From Brassica napus (Eukaryota > Streptophyta > Magnoliopsida > Brassicales > Brassicaceae), in assembly GCF_020379485.1 (NCBI RefSeq), contig NC_063436.1, forward strand, positions 14,463,389 to 14,527,388: a DNA stretch of 64,000 bases. The letters are read 5' to 3'. The position numbers and the translations under genes are program-made. The notes under the pieces are model-generated. The model searched no databases. It had not been told where the DNA came from and saw only the letters and a program-made list of their open reading frames with translations. Position 1 is the stretch's first letter, and the number at the start of each line of letters is the position of its first letter. This document shows positions 1-13,100 of this stretch, in pieces.

Positions 1-325
1 TGAAGAGAAAGTAGAAGAGAGGGAGGAATTTTAGTTAGTTATTGTATTTAAATTTTTTTCATGTATATAGGGTGCAATTTTCCATAATTTAAAGGTCTTT
101 TACTTTGTAAAAAAATATCAAAAATTTTGGATACCAAAGCCATTGTTTCATCGGCCTGATCCGGCCCAGCTATAAGTTTTGGCCAAACTTTTGATTGGAT
201 ATTGTGTTACACGTGCTTTATTTATTTATTTATTTTGGTCAAACACGTGCTTTATTTATAGGACATCATGTTAAACGTTATCTAGTTAGGTTTGTGTCTG
301 AGATACTATCACATTCTCTGCCTCC
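1..325 (+). promoter_or_regulatory. Upstream region of the NAC-like gene with two G-boxes
   Basis: Two copies of a 15-bp word starting with the G-box core CACGTG and continuing GCTTTATTTA-like lie at about 210-224 and 244-258, 34 bp apart. A TATA-like string (TTTATTTATAGG) ends near 262, which would place transcription start around 285-295. G-box cores are bound by bZIP and bHLH factors in plants; that they act here is inference. The first 200 bases are AT-rich and hold no recognised gene. Confidence 0.4.
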
Positions 326-1843
326 TTGAGAAAGCCCTCTAACCCTTCTTTTGTCTTTCTCTTCCCATTGATCTCAGAAACACCAAGAATCTCGCGTGCA
401 TGTTTCTGTCCCACACATGCTGACCTCGTCAACATCCTTCGCAAGCGAATCGATAAAGGGGAACGCTCTAGTCTCATAACCGACAATCATATTCTGTACA
501 AGACAGCACCATGGCTTTTCCAACACGTAAGACATGTTAGCTTCAATGAGAACGAGTGGTATTACTACGTCACGAGGAAACAACTTCCGGCGATGACGAG
601 AAAACCTGACTCGTGGAGACCGTGCCGTAAGGTTGGATGGTCAGGGACATGGAAGACATCTGGTTTGAATGAGGTTATCGACGAAAAAGGAGTTAGGGTC
701 GGTTCTATGCACTATGCAAGCTTCCAGGCCAATGTTGAAACAAAGAAAGATGGGATAAAGACTGGTTGGCTGATGCATGAGTTTCTTTTGGATAGACCGG
801 GTTTTCAAGAACTGGTTCTCTGTAGAATCAAGTTTAGACCGGGTAAAGACAATGCTCAATATACTCCAATATTCGCACCTATAGTGATCGGACAGCCACA
901 ACCGCCACCGGTGGAGACACATCAAGATCCGGGCACGGAACACCAAGGGATAATGGGACAAGACTCAAACTATCCATTACTGAATGAAGACATGGGGGAA
1001 TATGGTCAAGATTTTGGAGATTTGGTTGACAACCAATGCCAGTATTTAGTACAAGAGACGATGGAACGTCTCCAGATTCCAATGATGATGAATCAAGCCT
1101 TGAATGAGGAGCAAGAGTGGAATGGGTATTGTAGTCCATCCTTGGCTCAACAGTATTTTGGAAAAGACATGGTTCCAATGACACAACACTTGGATGCTCA
1201 ACATCAACATTTTGGAAGCATGTTTGAACATCAAGGCTTGGGTTCTTCTGCTCAGTTTTTTGGAGAATCTTCAGGTCAGCAGCAAAACCATATTCTTGGA
1301 ACACAAGCAACCACCTATCACTCACTTATGGAGGAGGAGCAGCATCAAGATTTTGGTTCTTCTGCTCTGTTTTTGGCTCAAAACAATCAGTCTTTGAGAC
1401 AGAACAATGATCTCTTAGCTCCCGGACAGCTATCTGCTCAGCAACAGCTTTTGAGGCAAAACTCAAACTTGTCTCTTACGCAACAGCAAAACCAGATTTT
1501 TGGAGAAGACACCTATCTCTCTCCAATGGAGCAGCAGCTTTCGCAAATTCATTATTCACAGGTTCCAGTTATGGTGAATCAAGCCTTCGAGGTGCAGCAG
1601 CATGTTCCATGGTCGGCTCAGCCATATGCTGAATTTAATGGACAGAACAACACACTCCCAACTGTTCCTATGACGACTCAACAACAACAGGACAATACCG
1701 TCAGAAGTTTACCTGCTCAGCTACAGCCTGAAGAACAAGACAATGCTCCTTTGAAGAATCAAACCATGGAAGAACAAGCTGCATATCTTCCAATGAACCA
1801 AGGCATCAATGAGCCACATGGAGGCATTGTTGGCTATCTTTAA
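326..1843 (+). CDS. Divergent NAC-domain transcription factor-like protein with Q-rich C-terminus (start unresolved)
   Basis: The frame is open for 505 codons after an in-frame stop at 299-301. Counting from 326, residues 25-172 resemble a NAC DNA-binding domain: a subdomain-A-like FCPTHADLV, SGTWKTSGL (subdomain C), KTGWLMHEFLL (subdomain D) and LVLCRIKF (subdomain E). The rest, about 330 residues, is rich in glutamine, asparagine and methionine with repeated FGSSAQF-like blocks, as expected of a transactivation tail. The match to the N-terminal NAC consensus is poor (HADLV for the usual DEELV). There is no in-frame ATG before the NAC domain; the first is at 593, inside it. Either the ATG was lost (a TTG at 368 sits where a start would be expected), or an upstream exon joins at the good polypyrimidine/CAG acceptor ending at 377. 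No frameshift or stop interrupts the frame, so it could still be expressed. It would act in the nucleus. The subfamily is not assigned. Confidence 0.7.
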   Translation: MRKPSNPSFVFLFPLISETPRISRACFCPTHADLVNILRKRIDKGERSSLITDNHILYKTAPWLFQHVRHVSFNENEWYYYVTRKQLPAMTRKPDSWRPCRKVGWSGTWKTSGLNEVIDEKGVRVGSMHYASFQANVETKKDGIKTGWLMHEFLLDRPGFQELVLCRIKFRPGKDNAQYTPIFAPIVIGQPQPPPVETHQDPGTEHQGIMGQDSNYPLLNEDMGEYGQDFGDLVDNQCQYLVQETMERLQIPMMMNQALNEEQEWNGYCSPSLAQQYFGKDMVPMTQHLDAQHQHFGSMFEHQGLGSSAQFFGESSGQQQNHILGTQATTYHSLMEEEQHQDFGSSALFLAQNNQSLRQNNDLLAPGQLSAQQQLLRQNSNLSLTQQQNQIFGEDTYLSPMEQQLSQIHYSQVPVMVNQAFEVQQHVPWSAQPYAEFNGQNNTLPTVPMTTQQQQDNTVRSLPAQLQPEEQDNAPLKNQTMEEQAAYLPMNQGINEPHGGIVGYL

Positions 1844-1935
1844 CTGCTACTCTGACAAACTGCAAAACTCCAAAGTTTCTCTTTAACTTCCTTTTGTCTT
1901 ATTAATGTTGTTTAAAATAATGCTTTCAGTTCATG

Positions 1936-1991
1936 TTTTTGTTGTTTTTTGTTGTTTTTGTTGTTTTTTTGTTGTTTTTTGTTGTTCATGT
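1936..1991. repeat. TTGTTTTT microsatellite in 3' flank of the NAC-like gene
   Basis: Imperfect reiteration of TTGTT separated by T-runs of varying length, directly downstream of the NAC-like stop codon. It is likely to be length-polymorphic and may fall within or near the 3' UTR. Confidence 0.7.
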
Positions 1992-2403
1992 TGTTCAAAT
2001 TCATGTTTTCAAAAAAAGAAAAGAAAAAATTAATGTTTGATTTTGTTATTTATGTCCCCATTACTAATTTCAATTGTTACCTTTTCCAACTCTCATCTTT
2101 TTTTTCATTGTAACTATCTTTGATTTTTTCCCATAGCCTTCCTATAGATTGATTATTACTACAAATTGGTTCTTCAGATATTTCTAAATACACACGACAT
2201 AATAATTCATCTTCATGTTGATTGAACGATGAGCCTTTACTCTTTTTCATATTTTTAGCAAATAAAAAGATTATTGAATGTGATATTTTAAATTACTTGG
2301 AACCTATTATTTATAGGTGAAAACGAATGGATAAAACTTTAAATGAGTGGTCACAATTCAGTTTTACAATTTTCTTATCTAATATGTTGGGTAGATTATA
2401 CAA

Positions 2404-2643
2404 GATTCTAACCCAATGGTTGATGCCATGAGAAATCTAGTGAATGGTGTAGACTAAATATTAAATATTTTATATGATATTTGGATAGGATAATAATCCA
2501 ACAATTGGTAACATATAATATCTAGAGAATGGTATAGATTAAATATTCAAGATTCTTAGATGATATTAGAAAAGATTTTAATCCAACGGTTGATGGAAAA
2601 TGAAATCTAGTGAATGGTATAGATTAAATATTCCAAAAATTCT
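2404..2643. repeat. 85-bp tandem repeat, three copies
   Basis: Units start at 2404, 2489 and 2574; the first two are each 85 bp and the third is cut short. Each holds the shared words AATCCAACGGTTGATG (with variants), AATCTAGTGAATGGTATAG and ATTAAATATT. Copies are diverged by tens of percent, so this is an old array. No ORF or terminal structure was seen. Confidence 0.75.
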
Positions 2644-5600
2644 ATCTTCTTAAATAGTAAATTTATATCTATAAAAATACTCGGTTTCATTAATTTTTAT
2701 CTCGTAATTTACAAATAAAAAGAAAAGACGGTCATTTTATCACTTCTAAATTCACTAATTAATCATATATGTAACTATTATGTAAATAATAATAACGAAT
2801 AGTATGGTATTTTAAGAAAATATGATTTCGTTTATCATTTTGAGTCGTTTGAAGTTGCATTTGCTTGAATTATGTGTTTAAAGTTGAATATATCTTCTTC
2901 TTCTTTTTTGAGAAAGGACTTGTTTAAAGTTGAAGTTATGTAATGGTTATGGTTGAAAACATGTTTTTAGTAACATAAAAAAATACCATTATATATATAC
3001 AAGCCTTTGAATCCAAAATATATATCACAATAGTAGGTGTAAGGCTACCAAGAGATCCTCTTTCGTTTCATAATCCTTGCTAGAACAAATACCAACCATA
3101 AACGACGACTAAGGGTCTGACTGGTTTAACTGTTGCGGTTGCGGTCATTTGCAGATGCGGATAGTTACGGTTTTAAGCATTATTAAGAGATTTGGTACGT
3201 CGGTTAAAAATTGATGTGTTTGTGAGATAATTATGACTGATTAACTACCAAATGAATCAATGGTTAAATCATAAATTAATTATATTTACATTTTATATAA
3301 CTATAAAATATTAAAATCATATTATGATAATAAATATAAAATTGATATTTATAAAATTATATTATTAATTTATTAAAAAATTATAGAAGATATTTTGGCT
3401 TTAGATTTTTATGATACAAATTAAAATATAATATATAGTTTTAGTAAATTTATTATGTTATAAAAGTAAGTATCCACAAAATAATATTAAAAAACATTTC
3501 AAATTCATAGAAAACTATAAAAAAAATTAAAAGAAAAAAAATACTGATAGTTAAAACAAAAATATGAAAAACATAGTTACTAAAATTCTAAAATTAATTC
3601 TAGTAAATTAATGATACTGTGTTTCTTCTAGTTATGTTTTGAACTCTCTATATAATCATGTTTTGAAAGCAAAAAATGTGAAATCATTTGTTTGATTGCA
3701 TCTGCTTGTTTCGGTAGAAAGCAGAGTAAACTGAAAAGTGTCGTACTATAAATAAGATGCTAGTTTGTGGACGCACTCTAAAATATTAATGGGCCTTAAG
3801 AGAATTCACTAGGTTGATAAAACCCAAAAAAAAAACAAAGAAAGTAGAATAAAGTTTTGAAGTCCATACGCGGGCAATAACACGTCAACACATCATCGGT
3901 AACTAAAGAGATCATGACCCCCGACTAATTCTGCCATAGAGACCAACGCCATTCACCTAGGCTTCGATCACCAGCTCGCTTGTCATTAGGTCACCAACTT
4001 CCTTGACTGTCAAACACTGGCATGTGTCCATTCCCGCAGGGGCGGAGAACCCGTTGTTGTCTTTGTTGTGCTATCGGAGGCTCTGAGAAAGTCGTGGGGA
4101 TGACATCAAATTTGCATGGCCCTTATGGACTGAACCGAGAGCTTCCAGTAGCATAGCTAAGACAACAACGAATTTTCCATCCTTACAGAGATCGAATGAC
4201 AGAAATCTAAGATATGTGAAATCAAAGAACATTAATTTATTTCGATGTGAATAATTTAGCATGAATCTAATTCCATAAGCGGGATTACCACCTCGTAGCA
4301 TGTTGGTCCTAGATGTCTAGCTAGTCAACTGCTGCACCTCAACGCATTTCAGAGAGAACCCAGATAGCTATGGTTCGAGTGGCATTTCATCTTATGGATC
4401 CTAAGTATAATCAAATAGGTGACACTCGGCGTTGCCAGCTTATTTAAATGGTCTCAAGAAGCTGAATTCTGGTAGGTACAATTACAATGTCTTCAAAATC
4501 TTCATAAAAGTTGTCCCTGGAATTTTGGTGTGACTTGAAACAAAATAAAAAATAGAGATCAATATATTTTATCATAAAATGAAAACAGAAAACAAATTCA
4601 CAGAAATACTTTCAAATACGAAGTGATAACCAATTGATAAAACACAAGCTTTTTCACAAAAGAAAACTAATAGTCTACATCTTTTGAATTGGGTTTTCAA
4701 TTTATTTATCAGGCTACTAAATTGTTATGTTATTTAACCCTCTAAACTTAGTTTAAGTTAATAAATAACAAATGCAATGTGAATTTTATATGATTATTAA
4801 AAATAGTATATATAATGTATTTAGATTTTTTGTTTTAGGGGATCTATAAAAACGAGGAGTCGGCACAATGTACGCGTTAATGAATGAGTGGACAAAAATT
4901 AGAAAAGTCCTTTACAAAATAGGCAAAATACTCACAAAAAAGTGTATTCAGAATATTTTTTCAGTGGCTAACAAATCGTCTTTCTAAAACTAATTCACAA
5001 TGCCCTCGTGGAGAGCACTGATTAGTTCGCCTTCCATATAAATTTCATTGGGTCGGTCTAACCTACTATTAATTATCTTATGAACGTTCTTAGCAGATTT
5101 TGCAACATATACTGCTTTTCACTAATTGATATTATATATATTTATAGTATGCCTTCTGTTCAATGTATTAGGTCAAGAGAGGATGGTGCTCAAAAAAAAA
5201 GTCAAGAGAGGATAAATGGTTTGTTAAGACTTTTGCTTTTAAATGCTTTTAAAACCATATATTTGGCAAATTCACTACCACCAATTTAAAATTATTATAT
5301 GATGCTTTCCTTTAAATGTAGCATGAAGGTTCGATAAAACGACCTGATAATACAAAGATTTCAAAAGAAATGAAACAAAAGAAAAATGAAATTAAAAAAA
5401 AAAAATGAAATTACAAACTAAAAATGTCCACAATCAATTCGTTTAATTTTTATTTAATCTGTAAAATATTGAATTAAATGTAATGGTCTAATGGTAGTGT
5501 AAAAGGTTGATTTTTCTGGTTTGGGTTAAAACTTCTTTGGAAGATTACTTTCTAAATCTGAATATGTAAAATTTGATTATATATATAAATTATAAACCAA

Positions 5601-8600
5601 ATATTCGAGTTTTCAATAACATAAAATTAGAATAATACGTTTATTAATTTTTATAATTTTGTAATCATTAAAAATATGCAACACTCCAAAAGTGAATTTT
5701 CAAAAAGAGAAAAAAAAAAAAACACTCCAAAACCGTTTTATTATTAGTTGAGCAAAAATAGGTATAACCGTATAAAACAAGAGACTAGTGTGTTACCAAA
5801 AAACAAGATACTACTACTGACGTAAGATTCAGGACTTACAAAAAAACAAGTACTTGAAACTCCTTTAGCTTGTGAAATAAAATCTCTGTCTGAACAGCAG
5901 GACGTGCGATTTTCCAGTACTATTAATCAAAGCCGCCCATTTGCCTTCGCAGACAGCAAAAGCCGACTAACAACTCAAGCGTCCGTGTCGACAAAATAAA
6001 ATAAAATAAAAAATCGAGCATTACTGTTTTTCCAGTGACGATAGAATTGAAGAATAGATTTTAGTATTTCCTCCATTTCGATAGAAATAATATTTTAAGT
6101 GATGTTTTGTTGTGTTATAATATTTAATAATTTTAACTTTATCAAAAATTGTGCAGCCAATTATAGTTTTATCATTTTTAAATTAATAATTAAATAAGTT
6201 TATTTGAAATTATATTTTCAATGATTTTTTAGAAAAAGTTAATTTTTAGTATATGTGCAGCAAAACATCATATATATGATCTATATTTCATAATGAAAAT
6301 ATATTATGTATCTGCGTATCGCTGTTTTTCATTAGTTTAGAAAAGAAACAAAAAAGATATGTTTGTTTTCACAAAATTATCTTGTTTTTAATATAGATTT
6401 AGAATACAATTTACTTTATTTGTTATTTGAATAATTTATACACTATTCTGTATATTTCTATACTGATTGCACGATCATTGTCTGATAACTTTGATGTTTT
6501 ATTCGTTAATTTAAATTTTAGTAACTAACTTATCTATTAAGAATAAATAATATATTATATTAATAATTAATACTAAACTATAAAGATTGTTATTATGTTA
6601 TTGATTTGTTTAACGCGCTGCAGATAACACTTAATTCGATAGTCAAATAAGTATTTTAACAGCATATAGTTTTATCTTTATTACATGCGTTATAATCATA
6701 ATTCACAACAAACTCAAACATAAGAAAATTACTGACCTTTACTATCAATGAAATCATTGTTATGAAATTAACTGGTTTTATGTAGATTTGGTGTTTGATC
6801 ATCTTTGAATTTTGCTGATTTTTTTTTAAAAAAAACATCTTAAATTTTATGTATTATGAAAACAGGAGAAATCAATGAAAATATTTGAAAGAGTAAGAAA
6901 GTGAATAAAAAATAATAATGAGAATAAAAAAAAAAAAGAAGAAAAAAGTGAAGATAAAAAGAAAGAAAGAGATGAAAATTAGAATAAAAAGAAAATGAAT
7001 GGAGATGAGAGAAATGAGTGGAGCAGAAGACATCCAGCTGGCAACCTAAACCTCGAACGCCTTTTTCTTCGTCTGACATGCTTTCTACTCTCTGCTGTAA
7101 CAGTATACGGAACTGGAGTTTTCATCGTTACGCCGAGATATAATCGTTTTCTTGTATACGAATGGCATGAGCGAGACCCCTAATGTCAATTAATGTGTAG
7201 TTCATTAATATGAACCTCATTGGATATATACAACTAATTTTCTTATCATATTAACCTCTTTTTTTAGCCAGTTTAATTATTCATATGTCCATATACAGAA
7301 TTCAGATTTTTATCATAGCTAAGGCTCAAGAATAACCGAATATATAAAATTCACAATTCAAGTCATACAAATATAGTATATGCCTATGATAAAAATCAGT
7401 GAATGTACAGTTTTCAACTTCTTCTTTTTTTTTATAATCCAGGATTTAACGGAAATAATAAATTTAATTGTAAATTTAATTTTTTTTATACGTTTGAACT
7501 TCCTCAAAGGCTCGGATTTTTACCTAGGTAAAGATATCGTAAAAATCTTCAGGAAAACATAAATAAATTACGGTTATGAAATATGATAAGATGCTTTGGA
7601 CCGCCTCGTCGTGCAGACTAGTCTTGGTGCTATCTATTCTCAAAATGGTACGTGTCAGAAGACTGTTCGTCGGCCTAGTAGCTGGTCAGGCTTTCTTAGA
7701 TCAGCAGAGACGATTTCTAAAGTTCTTTTCATTAGTGTTTAATTATCCTAATTTAATATTAATTAGCTGCTTATCTCGAAGTTCCCACCAAACGGATATC
7801 CCTCAGATGCCTTAAACTACCGTATTATCCTCACAGTCATCAGTCTCTTTTCACGAGTGATGTATCATGTATGCCACGTGGAAATTGGCTTTACATTGTT
7901 AGCTTTTTAGGTTAGAAAATATATTAACTGCAGAAAAAGTGTAAATTCTGAAGCAGTTTTTTCAATCGAAAATAGATATACTACCAATTTCTTAGCAAAA
8001 AAAAATAAACCATTTATTGATTATGAATTTATTATGATTCAAATCAAATACGGAGAAATATACTCTCTTCTCGTTCTTTAAATTTTAAACATATTTAAAA
8101 GATTCGGAATTTTAACTATTAATAATATATTTATGTGATTAGCTATTTATAATAACTCTAAATCAATGTATATTAAAAATACAATCACATTTTTAAAGTT
8201 TACAGTTTTGTTATTAACAAAAAATATATATAGAAAACTTGAAAATAGATTTTTGACTAGTTTCCAAAAATAATGTTTCAAAACAGAGAAAATTTTACTT
8301 AAAATAAATATATAACTATACAGCTTTCTCATAAACAAACATTTATTTAACCAACAAAAACGCCACCACATATAACAAAAAATCACATATAACAAGCAAG
8401 CCAACCATACAATCTCAAGTATAATAAGAAATGTGATATTTCAACGAAACATAATATGCCATCGTTAATATTTTTTCAAAACAAATGACACATTAAAATT
8501 ATAATGCAACAAATTTAGAAAAGAGTGACACGTTATTGAGTTTTTTATACATCTTTGTATGTAATAAAGAGTAAATTAGCTCAATATACAAAAAGAAGTG

Positions 8601-8786
8601 AGATACCATAGAGTTGAGGGAAAAAGGTGATGATGGGGGGAAAAAAAATGGGGGGAAATAGGGTATGGAGTGCAAATAGGGAATATGTTGTGTGTAGGGA
8701 GTACAAATTCTCTAATAAATTATCTATTCTTTTTACAAGGCTCCTTAAATCTGGGGCAATTTTGGAATTCAATAAATAGTGAAAGG

Positions 8787-8909
8787 ATATATATAAGGTC
8801 TCCATGTCGTTATCTTTTGTAATCAAAACAAACATTTAACCAACCGAAAATCAAAATCCGAAGCTAAAAACAGATACACGATCAGATCATCAAACAAAAA
8901 ATAGAAGAT
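8787..8909 (+). promoter_or_regulatory. TATA box and 5' UTR of the DUF1685 gene
   Basis: A TATATATAAGG box lies at about 8787-8798, and the stretch from about 8820 to the ATG at 8910 looks like a typical A-rich plant 5' leader. Position and sequence fit a Pol II core promoter; there is no experimental support. Confidence 0.5.
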
Positions 8910-10192
8910 ATGAAAATGGCGTCTTTACTCAGACAAGAAGAAGAAGAAGAACATCACTGTTCTTTGTCAAGACTCTCCGTCTGTTGTAACTACGACGGCG
9001 ATGATGCCGACGGAGAACCGTCTGATTCCGACGTAAAGCTTGTCGGCGGAGGAGAGAAGATGGAGCTGCTTGAGTTTTCAGATTCCGACAACGGATCAAC
9101 GGGTTGTCTGTCGCTCCCGGCGACTCCTCCGAGACTGAGACGGCGGCAGGGAGGAACGGTGAGTTCGCCGGTCTCCGGCGATAAAGCATACGCGAGCGAG
9201 AACGAAGCGCGAAAGGAAAAACATGGGAGTAATAACAATCAGAGGAGGAGGAGGAGGAGACTGCGACCGGAGTATCCGCCGTGGGTGGACAGCATGCGGC
9301 GGAGCTACGTTGATGAACAGAGCGGTTACGGCGGAGGAGTGGTGGTGGTGACGAGGCCTATAGGAGGAGGAAGGCCACTGTGTATGGATTTAGGGGAAGT
9401 CAAAGCTTGTCAGGATTTAGGATTTGAGATTGAACCGGGTCAGGTCTCGTATACCGGGTCAACGATGGATACTAGTAGTGGCGGCAACTCTCCTAACCAC
9501 CGTATCTCCAGTCCCGGTTAGTCCAAAAAAATCCAAACTTCGTCTTCTGTACATTTATATTTAAAAATTGAAAAGTTTCACATTTTAACGAGATTTTAGG
9601 TAAAATGATCTATAAAACATATGAAAATTAAGAAGCTAACCAAACAATATTGATCATGATATTCCAAATATTTTCTACTATATTTTTCATTAATTTTATG
9701 TGTATATCTAATGAATAAATAGAAATTTTATTTCAGAATGTATAAAAAATCTTTTATTTGTAGTTTTAAGACATGTAATATCATTTTACAGTACAAATTA
9801 CCTAATGATTTTTTTTCAAATAAAAACAGTTTTAGACGATACAACTAAATTTCGCAATTAGATTCTTATATGCAATAATGTAGTAATTCAAAAAAAAAAA
9901 ATAATAATGTAGTAATTCTTTTATATCTCGCGTTTAAATGAAAGACAAATTTATGTGCAAAATATAATTAGGTAGTTACTCTAGTTAGTATTTTTTTATG
10001 TATATATTATTAGTTTTAAATTATCAATTGATGAATATTAGATTTATTAGCCTTTTAAAATAGTAATACTGATTAATTTGAGTTTATTCAGGGGATGATC
10101 CAAAAGAAGTGAAAGCGAGGCTCAAGGCGTGGGCTCACGCTGTGGCTTTTGTGTCTACTACCCATCATCATCAACCTCCTAATTCTCTATGA
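8910..10192 (+). CDS. DUF1685 family protein, two exons
   Basis: Exon 1 is 8910-9516 and exon 2 is 10092-10192. The GT donor follows 9516 and the CAG acceptor ends at 10091, joining within a Gly codon (phase 1), to give 235 aa. Without splicing the frame stops just after the donor. The product has an acidic, low-complexity N-terminus, an arginine-rich patch (RRRRRRLRPEYPPWVDSMRR), a conserved core DLGEVKACQDLGFEIEPG and the C-terminal signature RISSPGDDPKEVKARLKAWA completed by exon 2. As I recall the family, the core LGEVKACxDLGF and the SPGD-x-VKARLK-W tail are the hallmarks of DUF1685, plant-specific proteins of unknown function. No signal peptide or membrane segment is seen; the arginine patch could direct nuclear import (inference). 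A second Met at 8916 could also serve as the start. The gene looks intact. Confidence 0.85.
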
Positions 10193-13100
10193 TCTTCATA
10201 CAATTTTCTCTTTTTCATCACATTATTCACACTTGCATGCATAAACTTTGTGTGTTTACAGCTCTGTTTTTCTGTCTTTGTGTGTTTGACGATGAGTTTT
10301 GGCAATTGATATGGTCTCATACGCCAAAAAAATAGAGTATACAAGTATAACTACTAAAGTTTGTGGATTGATTTCTACATAATTATTGTAATATCTGAAC
10401 AATGTAAATTAATAGGAAATATTTATTTTTTTTGAGAAAAAATTAATAGGAAATATTGAGATTTCTAAAATTAAACTCAATTGTATAATGCTTCAAGAAT
10501 CAGTTTTACTGCCAAAGCAGAAATATAAATAACCTAACATACTCTGTGCGTATATGAGAGGACTCAGAGGAGCTACGAAGAAACGGATACTGGTTCTTGA
10601 CTTCTTGTGAACTTGAAGCAATAGATCACGGCAATGAAAGGTAGCTCCAAGCTTGATACAATACAAGCCAAGAAAGCGCTGAACAGTTTAGGTGAAGGCA
10701 ATCCGCTTCATCGGGAGGTAATGTGAGTCAATGTTTCAACATGGTTGCTCCTAACCACGGAAATCATTTCTGGTAACTGCGAATTCCGCTTACACTGTTT
10801 TATAAATTATACACTAAATTTGACGGCGCATGCAAAGTTGTCTGATACGTGGGGATGCGACACCCATAAACTCATCCGCCAAGACATGTATCTTCGGCTC
10901 AGTTAGCAATTTATTCATAGTATTGGGCCACAAAAGACATATACCGCAGCCTCCTTAACCATATACTCAATTATAAAAAAAAATAAGGATTTTAATTCTT
11001 TGCGGTCAACGAGTAGTGAAAGAACAACAATCAAACACTCTTTGTGGATCTGAGTAGTATTACTCGATTTTTGAAGTTCTGAAGGGTTGCGACAGCCGTA
11101 AATTGAAACTATTGTTTTTTTTTTTGTCTTGGATTGTTAGAGTCGGTAGAAACTAGAAAAGGTCGCTGAAGTGAACACTTAACGATTTGCCTAAATATAC
11201 TTCTTCACGGAAAACGTTATAGGGTACTTTTTTAAACGCTGGATATATTACGCATTTTCACAAATACTATAAACGATTATACTGTCGATACTTTTACCTG
11301 TCTTATGAAGATTTATGTCTGATTGCATCATCTGAACCATCATATCGGATTTATGCTTGATGATACTTTTTGCTTCTTGTTACAGATCTCTTGTAAAAAC
11401 AATTTTTAGAAATTTGCATAATTTCACATTTTATGAAATTTAAAACTCAGATCTTTTGGTGTAGAAACATTAGTTGAACTTTTGGTAAAACCACTCGACC
11501 ATGGAGTATTTATTTATATATATATATATATATATAATTAATTATGAAATACAATGTAATATTTTTGTAAATATTATTTTTCTGTGTTTCAAGATGAAGT
11601 AGTTTTAGCTAAAACATTAGTACTTTGAAAAGTATCATTTAATATATGAGTTTAATCAATTATATATATATATATATATATATAATTGGTTAAATCTGGG
11701 AATTTATTAAATAGTATTAAAAAATCAACACAAAAAGTGGTCATAAATTTATCAGAAATTGCTATTTATTTTTAACCAGTGATCCAACTTGGCCCGAAGG
11801 AAGAGGCACTGTAATGTATAATTTGGGAAAGCATAAGGTCACCCAACTTAAACGCATATCGACACTAAAATTACTAAAAAACAGGACATATGTGAAAAAT
11901 CGGTTTGTTGTATACTCGAAGACATGGCAAACTTTCAGTTTCTAGACAGTGACACCAGTGTGTATTGGTAGGAAACACAGGAAGATTCTTTATGTGCAAT
12001 CGATGTGAAACGTTATAAATGGCATTTCCTCAAATAGTCGTAACTTGACTAACCTTATAAGTATCGTATTCTAGAACTTTTTAAAAATGTGATTAACCCA
12101 ATGTATATATTTAGTGATTTGTATTAGTATAGTTGTTACATTATCATCTACATTTTAATTCACATGATTTACATTGTTGTAAAATAATAAATTAGTTACT
12201 TTCCAAATTCAGATTCAATATTGTTGCATATTGATTTAATTTTCTGTTTCATAAAGCAAACACTGTAGAATTAACGGCTTTACATTAACAGTAGAACCAA
12301 CAATAATTGAATATATGCTAGCTAAGTTGTAATATGTAAGAATTGATTATTTAAGCTTATATTCCCAAGTTCAATGCATCTTCCACTCATAAAGTAACAT
12401 TAAAAAATATAAAGAATTTAATAAGAAAACAAATAAGGCTCAAAACTAGATATTATAATCATTGTTATAGTAGATAAAAATGTATAGCCGGTGTTTTGTT
12501 GTAGTGGCATTCTTGTATAATTTTGAGTTCAAATCCACATAGTCATATTGCTGGCAATAGAAAAGGTCAAATTTGAAAAAACGGTAAAAAACATTAATGT
12601 TTTGGTTAGGCAATGTATTTTCCGGATTAAATTAGAAGTATATGCTACTATAGTTTTTTTTTGATCAAATGCTACTATAGTTTTGTTTTGTTTTGTTTTT
12701 TTTTTGTTAAACGTTAATCCCATAGTTAATAGTTGGCATCTACCTACAGGCCGTCATCATTTGTCTTATATATACCTATATATTATATGTAAACCAACTT
12801 CCTTTCAATTAAGAAATATTTAGTCTTGAGATCTTCAAAAGCATCTGAGAGCTTTGACAACTAGACGAAGAGAAAATGTCCATTAGAGCTCAAGATCAAA
12901 CCCTTGAAGGTATACTTACTCAAATCTATTTCTCTTATGTTTAAAGTACTTTTGTTTATTTCCTTTAAATCTGATTCCATCGTGTGTTAGCCTTTTGCTC
13001 ATCTTTTCAAGATCCTGAGATCCAAAATCACGACTAAACTTTTAGCTCTCCTGCTTTATGCTCTATTTCTCGAAAGCTTTGCTTCAGATGAGATCGGGTT

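Larger units (their letters stand above)
1844..8786. other. AT-rich intergenic region without a convincing gene
   Basis: Seven kilobases of AT-rich DNA between the NAC-like and DUF1685 genes. It contains a TTGTT-type microsatellite (about 1936-1991), an 85-bp tandem repeat (2404-2643) and a possible decayed Stowaway-like element near 6070-6300 with an imperfect CCTCCATTTCG-type left end. A stretch at about 3900-4320 is less AT-rich and on the minus strand shows gene-like codons ending in the residues LMTSELVIEA before a stop, but I could not assign it. Short open frames in this region have no recognisable domains. Confidence 0.6.

Noticed and set aside
28..583. Several short minus-strand frames overlapping the NAC-like gene
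   Set aside because: Antisense shadows of the NAC frame with no domains.
3900..4320. Minus-strand gene-like stretch ending LMTSELVIEA
   Set aside because: Composition suggests coding, but no start, splice sites or family can be defined; noted in the intergenic entry only.
6068..6310. Possible Stowaway MITE
   Set aside because: Left end is imperfect and no matching right TIR or TA pair was found.
12497..12545. tRNA-like A and B boxes (GTAGTGGCATTC ... GAGTTCAAATCC)
   Set aside because: Does not fold as a tRNA and no acceptor stem is visible; at most a SINE scrap.
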